Source: Candidatus Anaerotignum merdipullorum
GTDB lineage: Bacteria > Bacillota > Clostridia > Lachnospirales > Anaerotignaceae
Assembly: GCA_019115165.1 (NCBI GenBank)
Contig: DXEB01000072.1
Location: 1-38,231, forward strand
Reading direction: 5' to 3'
DNA: 38,231 nt
Shown: positions 1 through 8,089 of the stretch, piece by piece
Layout: every line of letters starts with the position of its first letter
Numbering within the stretch: position 1 is the first letter of the stretch
Made by a program: the position numbers and the translations under genes
Notes under the pieces: model-generated
Seen by the model: the letters and a program-made list of their open reading frames with translations, nothing else
Told to the model about the DNA's origin: nothing
Database searches by the model: none

Positions 1-47
1 CCCTCTGTCATTTGTACCCGATGTATGGGTTTCTTCTGTTTTGCCAT
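1..47 (-). CDS. 5' end of a probable IS256-family (mutator-type) transposase, cut by window edge
   Basis: Only the first 15 codons are visible, starting at ATG 47 with a clear AGGAGG ten bases upstream. The peptide MAKQKKPIHRVQMTE, followed by a glycine codon, resembles the usual N-terminus of IS256-family transposases in gut Clostridia (a basic start, then a V-x-M-T-D/E-G motif). The DDE catalytic domain would lie outside the window. The identification rests on 15 residues and memory of the family, so it is tentative; another short basic protein is possible. Confidence 0.45.
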   Translation of the reverse strand, partial: MAKQKKPIHRVQMTE

Positions 48-368
48 AATAAAAGGTCCTCCTATGATTTAAATTTTACCATAGAAGAACCTCTTCAATT
101 ACATATTTACAGAAAAAGTTTCACACTGCCGATTTTTCAATGCCTCCTAGCAATTGCTTTGAATAATCCATTTATGTTCCTATTTCCAAGGAACGATTGT
201 ATCTTCCATTTGCTGCAAACCAGTTTTTTCTGGGTGTTCCCTTCCTATCGGGGGCCGTAAGCCTGCTCGTACATTGTTTCTTTTGGATCTTTCTGTTTTG
301 CACATCTAGTGCAACGGGCATAAAGATACTTTTTCTATTTCTGCCACATACGAAATTCCATCAACGGC
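48..368. other. Non-coding stretch between probable IS256 element and hydrogenase gene
   Basis: No convincing gene is present. The short plus-strand frames lack ribosome binding sites. The part nearest the transposase start (about 60-135) would contain the insertion-sequence terminus if the IS256 call is right; on the minus strand a stretch reading AGTGTGAAACTTTTTCTG ends near 128 and could be part of the terminal repeat. A small perfect hairpin (TTGCAC/GTGCAA, 5-base loop) lies at 298-314 without a T-tract. Confidence 0.4.
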
Positions 369-1880
369 TTAGTTTTCTAACTGTTCCAGGTCTTTCAAAT
401 AATCTGTATCACAGCAGAATTCATAATCCGCTTCTTTGGCGTATTGCTTAACAGCTACCGTAGACTTTTGAATTGCCTGCAATGTTCCTGCGCCTGCCAC
501 GCAACCACCAGGACACGCCATTCCCTCCAAAAGATAACCATTATATCGCCCCGCCTTTGCCAAGGTCATCATCTTCTTGCATTCCCGCAGTCCCTGCGCG
601 CTCTCCACTTTGACCTCTTGACCGGGATACATCTTTTTAATACAGTTTACGACCGCTGTAGCTACCCCGCCGGCAACCGCAAAATTACGTCCGTCCGTAC
701 TTGCTTCAGAAACTCCTTTTTCCTCTGCAATGGTTTCCAAATCTATATTTTTTGCCTCAAACAGTCCCATCATTTCTTCAAAAGTCAAGACAAAATCAAT
801 ATCGCTGCGTACACTTTTTCGACTCGCTTCCAGTTTTTTTGCCGCACATGGTCCAATAAATACCACTTTGGAATCTGGATGCTTCATTTTAATTAAACGT
901 CCCGTCAAGACCATTGGCGTCAATGTCATGGATATACAATCTTTGAATTCTGGAAATTGCTGTTTTGCCATCACCGACCAAGCTGGACAACAAGAAGTGC
1001 CCATAAACGGCAATTTGGACGGTACATTCTCCATAAAATCTTTTGCTTCATCGGTTGCACACAAATCCGCACCAACTGCCACTTCAATCACATCGGCAAA
1101 CCCCAATTCTTTCATTGCTGCACGCAATTTCCCCGGTGTTACTTTCGGTCCAAATTGTCCTACAAAAGCAGGTGCAACTGCTGCATATACACGATGTCCT
1201 TCTTTCATTGCCTGTATCAACTGGAATATCTGCCCTTTGTCTACAATAGCGCCAAACGGACAATTCACCAAGCACATCCCGCAGGAAACACATTTGTCGT
1301 AATCAATCTTTGCTCTTCCGTACTGATCGGAGCCGATCGCGTCGATTCCGCATGCTGCGGCACAGGGTCTTTCTTGTCGAATGATTGCATGATATGGGCA
1401 AACATCCACACATCTGCCACATTGAATGCATTTTTCCTGATCAATTACCGACTTGCCATTGATAATATGAATCGCGTCTTTTGGGCAAACTTCCGTACAA
1501 GGATGTGCCAGACAGCCTTGACATCCATTCGTCACCTCCACTTTTTTCTCTGCACAAGCATGACATGCAAATTTTATGATATTGATCAGCGGCGGATCAT
1601 AGTATTTGGATGCAATGACGCTTTCTTCAATCCCATCGGAAACAGGTGCAGATTCTGCCGCAGTTCTGACTGGAAGACCCATGGCAAGACGCAGTCGTTC
1701 TCCAATAATCGCGCGTTCCAAAAAAATACTTTCTCGATAAGAAGCCAGTTCTCCAGGCAAAATTTTATAAGGCAGTTGTTCTATTTTTTTTGCATAATCC
1801 CCGCCTTCATACGCCATTCTGGCTACTTCCGTAAATACTTTTCTTCGTATATCTGTTACAGATGTATAAATGCCTCTCAT
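369..1880 (-). CDS. [FeFe] hydrogenase, monomeric, group-B-like
   Basis: A 503-residue iron-only hydrogenase, expected in the cytoplasm, exchanging electrons between ferredoxin and protons. The three H-cluster signatures are present: L1 TSCCPAW at 295-301, L2 PCAAKKLE at 344-351 and L3 MACPGGC at 454-460, the last continuing VAGAG rather than the commoner GGG. Upstream, several CxxCxxC...CP groups between residues 106 and 207 would bind accessory [4Fe-4S] clusters. ATG 1880 is chosen because AAAGGAGA lies just before it; a longer frame runs upstream but has no ribosome site and passes through a TATAAT. The L2 and L3 wording and the Cys-rich N-domain fit group B of the family; that sub-group call is from memory. 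No maturases (HydE/F/G) are nearby. It probably serves as an electron sink for the fermentation encoded elsewhere in the window. Confidence 0.9.
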   Translation of the reverse strand: MRGIYTSVTDIRRKVFTEVARMAYEGGDYAKKIEQLPYKILPGELASYRESIFLERAIIGERLRLAMGLPVRTAAESAPVSDGIEESVIASKYYDPPLINIIKFACHACAEKKVEVTNGCQGCLAHPCTEVCPKDAIHIINGKSVIDQEKCIQCGRCVDVCPYHAIIRQERPCAAACGIDAIGSDQYGRAKIDYDKCVSCGMCLVNCPFGAIVDKGQIFQLIQAMKEGHRVYAAVAPAFVGQFGPKVTPGKLRAAMKELGFADVIEVAVGADLCATDEAKDFMENVPSKLPFMGTSCCPAWSVMAKQQFPEFKDCISMTLTPMVLTGRLIKMKHPDSKVVFIGPCAAKKLEASRKSVRSDIDFVLTFEEMMGLFEAKNIDLETIAEEKGVSEASTDGRNFAVAGGVATAVVNCIKKMYPGQEVKVESAQGLRECKKMMTLAKAGRYNGYLLEGMACPGGCVAGAGTLQAIQKSTVAVKQYAKEADYEFCCDTDYLKDLEQLEN

Positions 1881-1953
1881 AATCGTCTCCTTTGATACAA
1901 AGTCTGCTATATTGATATGGTTTGTATTTCCATCCATCTTTATACCGCATTTT

Positions 1954-1959
1954 ATTATA
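1954..1959 (-). promoter_or_regulatory. Candidate sigma-A -10 box for hydrogenase gene
   Basis: A perfect TATAAT on the minus strand lies about 75 bases upstream of the hydrogenase start at 1880. The -35 region about 17-18 bases further upstream is weak (around ACTGTA). A leader of about 65 bases would result. Confidence 0.45.
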
Positions 1960-2177
1960 ACATATTCCTTTTTTTTGTACAGTCTTGAAATAAAATGGCG
2001 CATAAAAAAATACAATTCCCGTCAACAAACCAAACATTATCTCTGCAAACAGATTGTTCATCGTTCGTTCCTCATACTTTTCAAGCATGAGAAGACTCAA
2101 TCGAAATCAATCCCTCTTTATTTGATCTGAATCCCTTATCTGCAACTATCATACTTTTTGTTTCAAACATATACAGC

Positions 2178-2209
2178 AAAAAACCACAGCAAATCCTGCT
2201 GTGGTTTTT
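2178..2209 (-). terminator. Bidirectional intrinsic terminator after gap paralogue 1
   Basis: CCACAGCA and TGCTGTGG form a perfect 8-bp stem around a 5-base loop, flanked by six A and five T residues. It begins seven bases beyond the stop codon of the GAPDH gene and can act on either strand. Confidence 0.88.
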
Positions 2210-2215
2210 GAATGA

Positions 2216-3241
2216 TCATGCTTTTGTTGTATCCACCTGATACATATGGGCAATCAAGTCAACAACTTTGTTGCTGTAACCCCATTCATTATCATACCAA
2301 GCAATCAGTTTGACAAAGTTATCATCCAACATTATTCCTGCGGTTTCATCGAAAATACAAGTGTGAGAATCACCCAACAGATCGGAAGAAACAACTTCAT
2401 CCCGGATGTAGCTGACAATCCCTTTCATATATGTTTCAGATGCTTCTTGAATCTTTTCACAAATAGCTTCGTATGTTGTATTGGTTTTCAATCTTGCAGT
2501 TAAGTCTACCACAGAAACATCGTTAGTCGGCACACGGAAAGACATCCCGGTCATTTTTCCTTTCAGTTCTGGAATAACACGACCTACCGCTTTTGCTGCT
2601 CCGGTTGTGGAAGGAATAATATTATTAAATACAGATCGACCGGTTCTCCAGTCTCTTCCTGCTCTGGCATCCACTGCCTTTTGCTTTGCTGTTGCAGAGT
2701 GGATCGTGGACATCAGTGCCTGTTCGATACCAAAATGTTCATGTACTATTTTTGCCAAAGGTGCCAAGCAGTTGGTAGTACAGGATGCGTTGGACACAAT
2801 ATCCATATCGGGTGTATATGTCATATGATTCACACCCATAACAAAAGTAGGCATAATATCATCTTTCGAGGGTGCTGTCAAAATAACTTTCTTTGCCCCT
2901 CCAATTTGATGCAACGCAGCTTTTTCCATTGTATTAAAAGCGCCTGTAGATTCCACAATATATTCTGCACCACAATCTTTCCAACGGATCAGACCAGCAT
3001 CACTTTCGCTGAAAATATGGATATGCTGACCATCAACAATCAGTTCATTTTCTCCAATTTCAATATCACCTGGAAAACGCCCGAAAATACTGTCGTATTT
3101 CAACTGATATGCCATGTATTCCAGATCCGCATTACGCAGATTGATACCACAAAGCTCAAACTCATCTTTTCTTTGCATCAGTACACGAAATACCACTCTG
3201 CCGATTCGACCAAAACCATTAATGCCTACTTTGATTGCCAT
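2216..3241 (-). CDS. gap: Glyceraldehyde-3-phosphate dehydrogenase, divergent paralogue
   Basis: Type I phosphorylating GAPDH of 341 residues. It has the Rossmann start [15 protein letters not shown], catalytic Cys154 in SNASCTTNC and the general-base His181. ATG 3241 follows AAAGGAGAG; the frame extends upstream without a better start. It differs from its neighbour at the coenzyme site: where NAD-specific enzymes have Asn-Asp, it has INLRNADLEY around residues 33-42, and the usual DGPSxKDWRGGR segment reads DARAGRDWRTGR. In the family the Asp binds the adenosine ribose of NAD, and its loss often accompanies use of NADP, so altered coenzyme preference is a fair inference but unproven. Two GGGAC-N6-TGTC elements lie upstream (see separate entry). 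Confidence 0.93.
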   Translation of the reverse strand: MAIKVGINGFGRIGRVVFRVLMQRKDEFELCGINLRNADLEYMAYQLKYDSIFGRFPGDIEIGENELIVDGQHIHIFSESDAGLIRWKDCGAEYIVESTGAFNTMEKAALHQIGGAKKVILTAPSKDDIMPTFVMGVNHMTYTPDMDIVSNASCTTNCLAPLAKIVHEHFGIEQALMSTIHSATAKQKAVDARAGRDWRTGRSVFNNIIPSTTGAAKAVGRVIPELKGKMTGMSFRVPTNDVSVVDLTARLKTNTTYEAICEKIQEASETYMKGIVSYIRDEVVSSDLLGDSHTCIFDETAGIMLDDNFVKLIAWYDNEWGYSNKVVDLIAHMYQVDTTKA

Positions 3242-3283
3242 TCTGCTCTCTCCTTTTTCTGTCTGATTTCTTTTGACTTTCTT

Positions 3284-3289
3284 ATTGTA
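3284..3289 (-). promoter_or_regulatory. Candidate -10 box (TACAAT) for gap paralogue 1
   Basis: TACAAT on the minus strand lies about 45 bases upstream of ATG 3241. No good -35 box is seen at 17 bases, so the promoter may need an activator, or the start site may lie further upstream. Confidence 0.35.
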
Positions 3290-3356
3290 GCATAATCCAA
3301 GAAAAAAACATGACTTTTTTGGAATCTTTTTCTTTTTCGGAAGTCTATACAGAATC

Positions 3357-3406
3357 GGGACATTTTTCGTCCCAGTCATTTATGGATATTGGACACTTTT
3401 TGTCCC
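3357..3406 (-). promoter_or_regulatory. Pair of GGGAC-N6-TGTC elements (CggR-operator-like) upstream of gap
   Basis: Read on the minus strand, two copies of GGGAC-N6-TGTC occur, at 3406-3392 and 3373-3359, with centres 33 bp apart (about three helical turns). Each also forms a short hairpin. The arrangement recalls the Bacillus CggR operator, a direct repeat of CGGGAC-N6-TGTC controlling the gapA operon in response to fructose-1,6-bisphosphate, though spacing here is wider. No cggR-like gene is in the window. The role as operator is inference. Confidence 0.45.
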
Positions 3407-3434
3407 ATATTTGTTTTCTTTATTGAAAATATAC

Positions 3435-3459
3435 AAAAAGGACGCCCTCTTCGGCGTCC
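3435..3459 (-). terminator. Intrinsic terminator downstream of gap paralogue 2
   Basis: GGACGCC and GGCGTCC form a perfect 7-bp stem with a 6-base loop, followed on the minus strand by five T residues. It lies about 100 bases past the stop of the GAPDH gene at 3561 and separates the two gap genes into different transcripts. The rest of 3242-3560 holds only the control elements listed for gap paralogue 1. Confidence 0.8.
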
Positions 3460-3560
3460 ATATTTGCAACAACACTGCATGAATTCAGAGCATTTCTCTC
3501 AGCTTTTTCTCAGCTATGTCCATCGCTGTTTATCATTTCTAATCGCAGCAGTTTATTCTT

Positions 3561-4607
<1,047 letters not shown>

Positions 4608-4644
4608 TCAATAAAATTCGGCGATTTGACCGCTTCACGTGAAT

Positions 4645-4673
4645 AGTATACCACAAAAATCCATATCTACAAA
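4645..4673 (-). promoter_or_regulatory. Sigma-A promoter of gap paralogue 2
   Basis: TTTGTA (4673-4668), a 17-base spacer and TATACT (4650-4645) lie about 75 bases upstream of ATG 4571. A perfect 10-bp palindrome, TTCACGTGAA at 4634-4643, covers the expected transcription start and could be an operator. Confidence 0.6.
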
Positions 4674-4854
4674 GAATTTCCGTAACATTTTTCCAAAAAA
4701 ACAGTAACAGGGATTTTCCTTGTCAGTATTCCCCAAAAATGTCGGTTTCATGTACATACCATGTATTCCTTTGTGCAGATCCTTCCATACGAAAACAAAA
4801 TGATCCTTGACGATCCATCCTAGATATTTTGCATCTGCAAGAAATGGGAAAGTA

Positions 4855-4883
4855 TTGCAATTTTCACAAAAATATTTTATCAT
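4855..4883 (+). promoter_or_regulatory. Sigma-A promoter of zinc-ribbon gene
   Basis: TTGCAA (4855-4860), a 17-base spacer and TATCAT (4878-4883) lie about 110 bases upstream of ATG 4994. Between them and the gene a short hairpin (AAACAG/CTGTTT, near 4943-4957) precedes a run CTTTTCC. The rest of 4674-4990 shows no gene; a minus-strand frame here lies between the two promoters and lacks a ribosome site. Confidence 0.55.
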
Positions 4884-4993
4884 GTTACAAAACAAAGCGT
4901 ATACCAAAGCGGAAAAACAGATGTGGTCAGTTCAATATTCCAAAACAGCCCGCTGTTTCTTTTCCATAATACATGTTTTATGAGGTGTTTGAT

Positions 4994-5368
4994 ATGATAT
5001 TTATCGGCGGCATCGCGCAAGGACGAAAACAATTTGATTTTATCCAAACAATGATTTGCAGCAAATGCGGACGTTATAGCAGCGTATCTGTCTTCATGAC
5101 CTATACTTACTTCAGCTTCTTTTTTATTCCTTTGTTCAAATGGAATCGACAGTATTTTGCTGTTTCCAACTGCTGCAGTACTGTGTTTTCCATTCCAAAC
5201 GCACTAGGAGAAGCCATTGCTCGTGGAGAATCTGTAACGTTGGAGCCATCTGACTTGACTATCGTCGGTATGGATGGAACACAACAGCATTGTCCGGAAT
5301 GCGGCTATCTGCTCTCAGAAGATTTTCTGTACTGTCCAAAATGCGGCAGAAAGAAAGAGCATTCCTGA
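4994..5368 (+). CDS. Small zinc-ribbon protein
   Basis: A 124-residue protein with a central hydrophobic stretch (about residues 35-50) between two zinc-binding parts. An N-terminal CSKC lies near residue 22. At the C-terminus a four-Cys ribbon has HCPECG and, 13 residues on, YCPKCGRK, followed by a basic tail. ATG 4994 is chosen over the in-frame ATG 4973 because GAGGTG lies six bases upstream. Proteins of this kind are common, unnamed zinc-ribbon proteins of Firmicutes; no reaction can be assigned. It stands alone, with its own promoter and terminator. Confidence 0.75.
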   Translation: MIFIGGIAQGRKQFDFIQTMICSKCGRYSSVSVFMTYTYFSFFFIPLFKWNRQYFAVSNCCSTVFSIPNALGEAIARGESVTLEPSDLTIVGMDGTQQHCPECGYLLSEDFLYCPKCGRKKEHS

Positions 5369-5400
5369 GTCTATCTCATCCCAAAATCTAACCAGAAGCA

Positions 5401-5458
5401 GCAAACAAGCATATCCTAAAAGAAATGGATCTTCTTTGATGTGTTTGTTTGCTTTTTT
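5401..5458 (+). terminator. Intrinsic terminator after zinc-ribbon gene
   Basis: GCAAACAA (5401-5408) pairs with TTGTTTGC (5445-5452) around a long, partly paired loop, and six T residues follow directly. Confidence 0.65.
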
Positions 5459-5582
5459 GATGATTATGATACTGCCCTTAACCAACGTCTGACTTAGAAA
5501 GACAAACGAAATCTCCAGATGCCCCATTTTCACATCTCTGTATATCAATGCACAAAACAGAAATGCATTTCCCTGCTGCCTC

Positions 5583-5622
5583 AAAAAAAAGAGAATTTGG
5601 AATACCCAACATTCTCTTTTTT
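5583..5622 (-). terminator. Terminator of spoIIA operon (bidirectional)
   Basis: AAAAAAGAGAAT pairs with ATTCTCTTTTTT around an inner TTGG/CCAA helix. A-rich and T-rich ends make it active in both directions. It lies just beyond the sigF stop at 5644 and also backs up the plus-strand terminator at 5401-5458. Confidence 0.85.
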
Positions 5623-5643
5623 GTGTCGTTTATCGACAAAATA

Positions 5644-6363
5644 TTATGGAACTTGAAATTTTCTGCGTATTTGTTCCAGTACCTTTTTTTCAATTCTGGA
5701 TACTTGAACCTGGGAAATTCCAAGTCTTTGTGCAATTTCTGTCTGTGTTTGATCTGCAAAGTATCGCAATGTTATAATTTGGCGTTCTCTTGGCGGCAGC
5801 GTTTCCAATGCTTCCTGCAAGAACAACCGATTGACAATCTCCTCTTCCTCCGCTTTTCCCAAACGCTCGCCCAGTTCCACGCCTTTTCCATTCTGATCCT
5901 CATACCGAACAGCCGAAAGACTTTCTATTTCTCTTCCCGCTTCCAACGCCTGCACCAACTCTTCCGTTGTCACCGCAAGCGCCTGAGCCAACTCCCCAAC
6001 GGTCATTTCTTTAGCTCCTGCCTGCATCTGTTCCTCCTGCATCCGTGCAGCACGGGCGGAAAGTTCTTTCCATGCACGGCTAACTTTCAGCATTCCATCG
6101 TCCCGAAAAAATCGCTTGATTTCTCCTATCATCATCGGAACTGCATAGGTAGAAAGTTTCACATCATAAGAAAAATCAAACTTTTCAATACATTTCAACA
6201 ACCCGATGGCGCCAATTTGATATAAATCATCCATGTCATACCCTCGATTGGAAAATCGTTTTACAATACTCCAAATCAAACCTGCATTTTCTGTAATCAG
6301 CGCCTGCTTTGCTTCTTGATCTCCTTGTTGTGCCAGACGAATCAGCTCTCGCGTATGTTCCAT
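5644..6363 (-). CDS. sigF: RNA polymerase sporulation sigma factor SigF (SpoIIAC)
   Basis: A 239-residue sigma-70-family factor, the first forespore-specific sigma factor in endospore formers. Region 2 shows DLYQIGAIGLLKCIEKFDFS and the YAVPMMIGEIKRFFRDDG stretch typical of SigF/SigG. Region 4 near the C-terminus holds the helix-turn-helix TEIAQRLGISQVQVSRIEKK. ATG 6363 has GAGGTG upstream and lies 9 bases after the spoIIAB stop, so it is the last gene of the spoIIAA-spoIIAB-sigF operon. It would be held inactive by SpoIIAB until SpoIIAA is dephosphorylated. SigG is related, but the position after spoIIAB settles the assignment. Confidence 0.96.
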   Translation of the reverse strand: MEHTRELIRLAQQGDQEAKQALITENAGLIWSIVKRFSNRGYDMDDLYQIGAIGLLKCIEKFDFSYDVKLSTYAVPMMIGEIKRFFRDDGMLKVSRAWKELSARAARMQEEQMQAGAKEMTVGELAQALAVTTEELVQALEAGREIESLSAVRYEDQNGKGVELGERLGKAEEEEIVNRLFLQEALETLPPRERQIITLRYFADQTQTEIAQRLGISQVQVSRIEKKVLEQIRRKFQVP

Positions 6364-6372
6364 GCCATCACC

Positions 6373-6795
6373 TCATTCCGACATGAGGCTTTTTTCCATA
6401 TAAACTCTAGTACCTTGTCCCGGTTGGCTATTTACCTGCATGGAATCCATAAACGTTTCCATAATAGTAAATCCCATTCCAGAGCGTTCCAATTCCGGCT
6501 TAGATGTATACAACGGCTCCAGCGCTTGTGGAATATTTCCAATACCAACACCTTGATCTGCCACTTCGATATACAGTTTTTCCGCATCATATGCGCAATA
6601 CAGCTCTACGGTTCCGCCTTTTCCCTCATATCCATGTATGATCGCATTGGTTACCGCTTCTGACACAGCCGTTTTCACATCAGTCAATTGCGCAACTGTT
6701 GGATTGAGCTGTGCAAAAAAACCAGCTGCAATCAGTCGTGCGAAGCTTTCATTTTCGGAAATGGCGTCAAAAAAAATCCGCATCTGATTTTTCAC
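6373..6795 (-). CDS. spoIIAB: Anti-sigma-F factor and serine kinase SpoIIAB
   Basis: A 140-residue GHKL-type kinase that binds SigF and phosphorylates SpoIIAA. The N-box EAVTN (46-50), G1 box DQGVGIG (80-86) and G2 box SGMGFT (105-110) are intact. The N-terminus KNQMRIFFDAISENESFAR matches the family. The start is GTG 6795, inside a GTGA overlap with the stop of spoIIAA, preceded by a GGGAGTG ribosome site. Such overlap favours coupled translation and fixed stoichiometry with its partner. A longer frame upstream of the GTG lies within spoIIAA and is not used. Confidence 0.96.
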   Translation of the reverse strand: MKNQMRIFFDAISENESFARLIAAGFFAQLNPTVAQLTDVKTAVSEAVTNAIIHGYEGKGGTVELYCAYDAEKLYIEVADQGVGIGNIPQALEPLYTSKPELERSGMGFTIMETFMDSMQVNSQPGQGTRVYMEKSLMSE

Positions 6796-7145
6796 TTCTT
6801 TCCACTCCCTTCCAAATAAAAAACGGCTTCGTCCTCTCGCGCAAAAGACGGAAACAGCTGATCCAATGCAGACAATCGAAAGATTTCTCGGATCCGTTCT
6901 CCCGCACAGCAAACCGCAATTCGTCCACCGAAACGCTGCACCAATTTGTATCGACCAATCAGCACGCCAATACCAGAACTATCCATGAATGCTACATGAT
7001 CAAAACAAAATAAAATATGCTTACATCGCATTCGTTCCAGCGCGGCATCTATCTCTGTTCGCAAAGCTTCGCAAGAATGATGATCAATATCTCCATCCAT
7101 ATGTACAATCAATATATTGTCTTTTGTTTTCCATGTCAAATTCAT
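6792..7145 (-). CDS. spoIIAA: Anti-sigma-F factor antagonist SpoIIAA
   Basis: A 117-residue STAS-domain protein, first gene of the operon. The phosphorylated serine of the family lies in MDSSGIGVLIGRYK; by alignment with B. subtilis Ser58 it is Ser57 here. In its unphosphorylated state it releases SigF from SpoIIAB in the forespore. ATG 7145 follows a strong GGGAGGAGG. The stop overlaps the GTG start of spoIIAB by four bases. Confidence 0.96.
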   Translation of the reverse strand: MNLTWKTKDNILIVHMDGDIDHHSCEALRTEIDAALERMRCKHILFCFDHVAFMDSSGIGVLIGRYKLVQRFGGRIAVCCAGERIREIFRLSALDQLFPSFAREDEAVFYLEGSGKK

Positions 7146-7212
7146 GCAACTCCTCCTCCCTTCCTACACTATACCGCAAATATGCAATATTGTTAAACTT
7201 TTCGTCCTACAA

Positions 7213-7237
7213 ATTCCGACAAACATTTCCTTGTCCT
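7213..7237 (-). promoter_or_regulatory. Candidate sigma-H-type promoter of spoIIA operon
   Basis: On the minus strand AGGA (7237-7234) and GAAT (7216-7213) are separated by 17 bases, as in the RnAGGAWWT/RnnGAAT consensus of sigma-H, which drives spoIIA in Bacillus. Flanking positions match only partly. A weak sigma-A-like alternative (TTTAAC, 18 bases, TATAGT at 7197-7168) lies closer to the gene. Confidence 0.35.
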
Positions 7238-7272
7238 GTAAAAAAAGGACAGGAAGATTCTCTCTTAGACAC

Positions 7273-7294
7273 GCACAGACAAATTTGTCTGTGC
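7273..7294. promoter_or_regulatory. Perfect 22-bp palindrome upstream of sigK
   Basis: An uninterrupted palindrome with half-site GCACAGACAAA lies 37 bases before the sigK start, in the divergent sigK/spoIIA intergenic region. It overlaps CATAGAAT (7294-7301), which resembles a sigma-E -10 box, and would occupy the -35 region of that promoter. It lacks a T-tract, so an operator for a dimeric regulator is more likely than a terminator. The regulator is unknown. Confidence 0.55.
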
Positions 7295-7331
7295 ATAGAA
7301 TAAAGCAATCGCCAAAACGGAGGTGGCATTG

Positions 7332-8024
7332 ATGCTGCTGACTGTATTGAGTGTCGTTTTATTTTGTGGATTTTCTCATCAACATTCTTTTCCAAAGCCA
7401 CTACCCCAAGAAGAAGAACAGCATTGGCTGCAAATCTTGCAAACCGGCTCGCCACAGGAACAGAAGGAGGCAAAAGATCAACTCATCCTCCATAATCTCA
7501 GGTTGGTTGCTCACATCGCAAAAAAATATACCACAGCGCAAAAAGATGCAGAAGAACTGATTTCCATAGGTACCGTCGGCTTAATCAAAGCCATTCGCAC
7601 CTACGACACCGAGAAAAAAATACGGCTTGCCTCTTACGCTTCCCGTTGTATAGAAAACGAAATTTTGATGCACTTACGGGCATTAAAAAAAACACAAAAT
7701 GAAATTTCCTTATACGACCCAGTAGGCACAGACAGGGACGGCAATGAAATTGTCATGCTGGATATCATCAACATGGATCCACCTGATTTCGCTGGAGAGA
7801 TTGATCTTGCCATACAGTCAGAAAAAATGCGGAAAGCCATACAGACCGTATTAACGCCCCGAGAACACTTCGTCATTGCTCTGCGATACGGTCTTGGAAC
7901 CTACGACACTTACACACAGCAAGAAATTGCCGCCAAACTTGGGATTTCTCGCTCCTACGTTTCCAGAATCGAAAAAAAAGCGCTGCAAAAACTCTGCCGC
8001 GCCTTGTCAGATCATCAGGGCTGA
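7332..8024 (+). CDS. sigK: RNA polymerase late mother-cell sigma factor SigK, with pro-sequence
   Basis: A 230-residue sigma factor closely matching B. subtilis pro-SigK: FPKPLP after the pro-region, then HNLRLVAHIAKKY, ISIGTVGLIKAI, ARCIENEILMHLRALKKT-type region 2 and GISRSYVSRIEKKALQKL in region 4. The first 14 residues (MLLTVLSVVLFCGF) are hydrophobic, as in the membrane-tethered pro-sequence removed by SpoIVFB; the cleavage site would be near residues 15-20. The gene is continuous, with no skin-like insertion. ATG 7332 lies 8 bases after GGAGG; an in-frame GTG at 7323 overlaps that ribosome site and is less likely. It is divergent from spoIIA. Confidence 0.95.
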   Translation: MLLTVLSVVLFCGFSHQHSFPKPLPQEEEQHWLQILQTGSPQEQKEAKDQLILHNLRLVAHIAKKYTTAQKDAEELISIGTVGLIKAIRTYDTEKKIRLASYASRCIENEILMHLRALKKTQNEISLYDPVGTDRDGNEIVMLDIINMDPPDFAGEIDLAIQSEKMRKAIQTVLTPREHFVIALRYGLGTYDTYTQQEIAAKLGISRSYVSRIEKKALQKLCRALSDHQG

Positions 8025-8047
8025 AGCCCTGCTACATATTTCCCATC

Positions 8048-8073
8048 AAAAAAGCAGACACTCATGTGCCTGC
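8048..8073 (-). terminator. Intrinsic terminator after marR-type gene
   Basis: On the minus strand GCAGGCAC pairs with GTGTCTGC (one G-T pair) around ATGA, followed by six T residues. A separate small hairpin (CAGGGC/GCCCTG, 8016-8031) covers the sigK stop codon but has no T-tract. Confidence 0.75.
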
Positions 8074-8089
8074 CCTCTTGACCAACTCC

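Larger units (their letters stand above)
1881..2215. other. Intergenic region between hydrogenase and gap paralogue 1
   Basis: The region holds the hydrogenase promoter candidate and the terminator of the downstream-facing GAPDH gene, both listed separately. A minus-strand frame starting MNNLFAEIMFGLLTG has a hydrophobic start, but it runs through the promoter and into the hydrogenase coding region in another frame, so it is not accepted as a gene. Confidence 0.5.

Noticed and set aside
1807-2061. Small membrane-protein-like frame MNNLFAEIMFGLLTG upstream of the hydrogenase
   Set aside because: It runs through the TATAAT promoter and then overlaps the hydrogenase coding sequence in another frame.
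4635-4907. 90-codon minus-strand frame between gap and the zinc-ribbon gene
   Set aside because: It lies between and across two promoters, lacks a ribosome site and has irregular composition.
8016-8031. Hairpin CAGGGC/GCCCTG over the sigK stop codon as a terminator
   Set aside because: No T-tract follows and the stem includes the stop codon.
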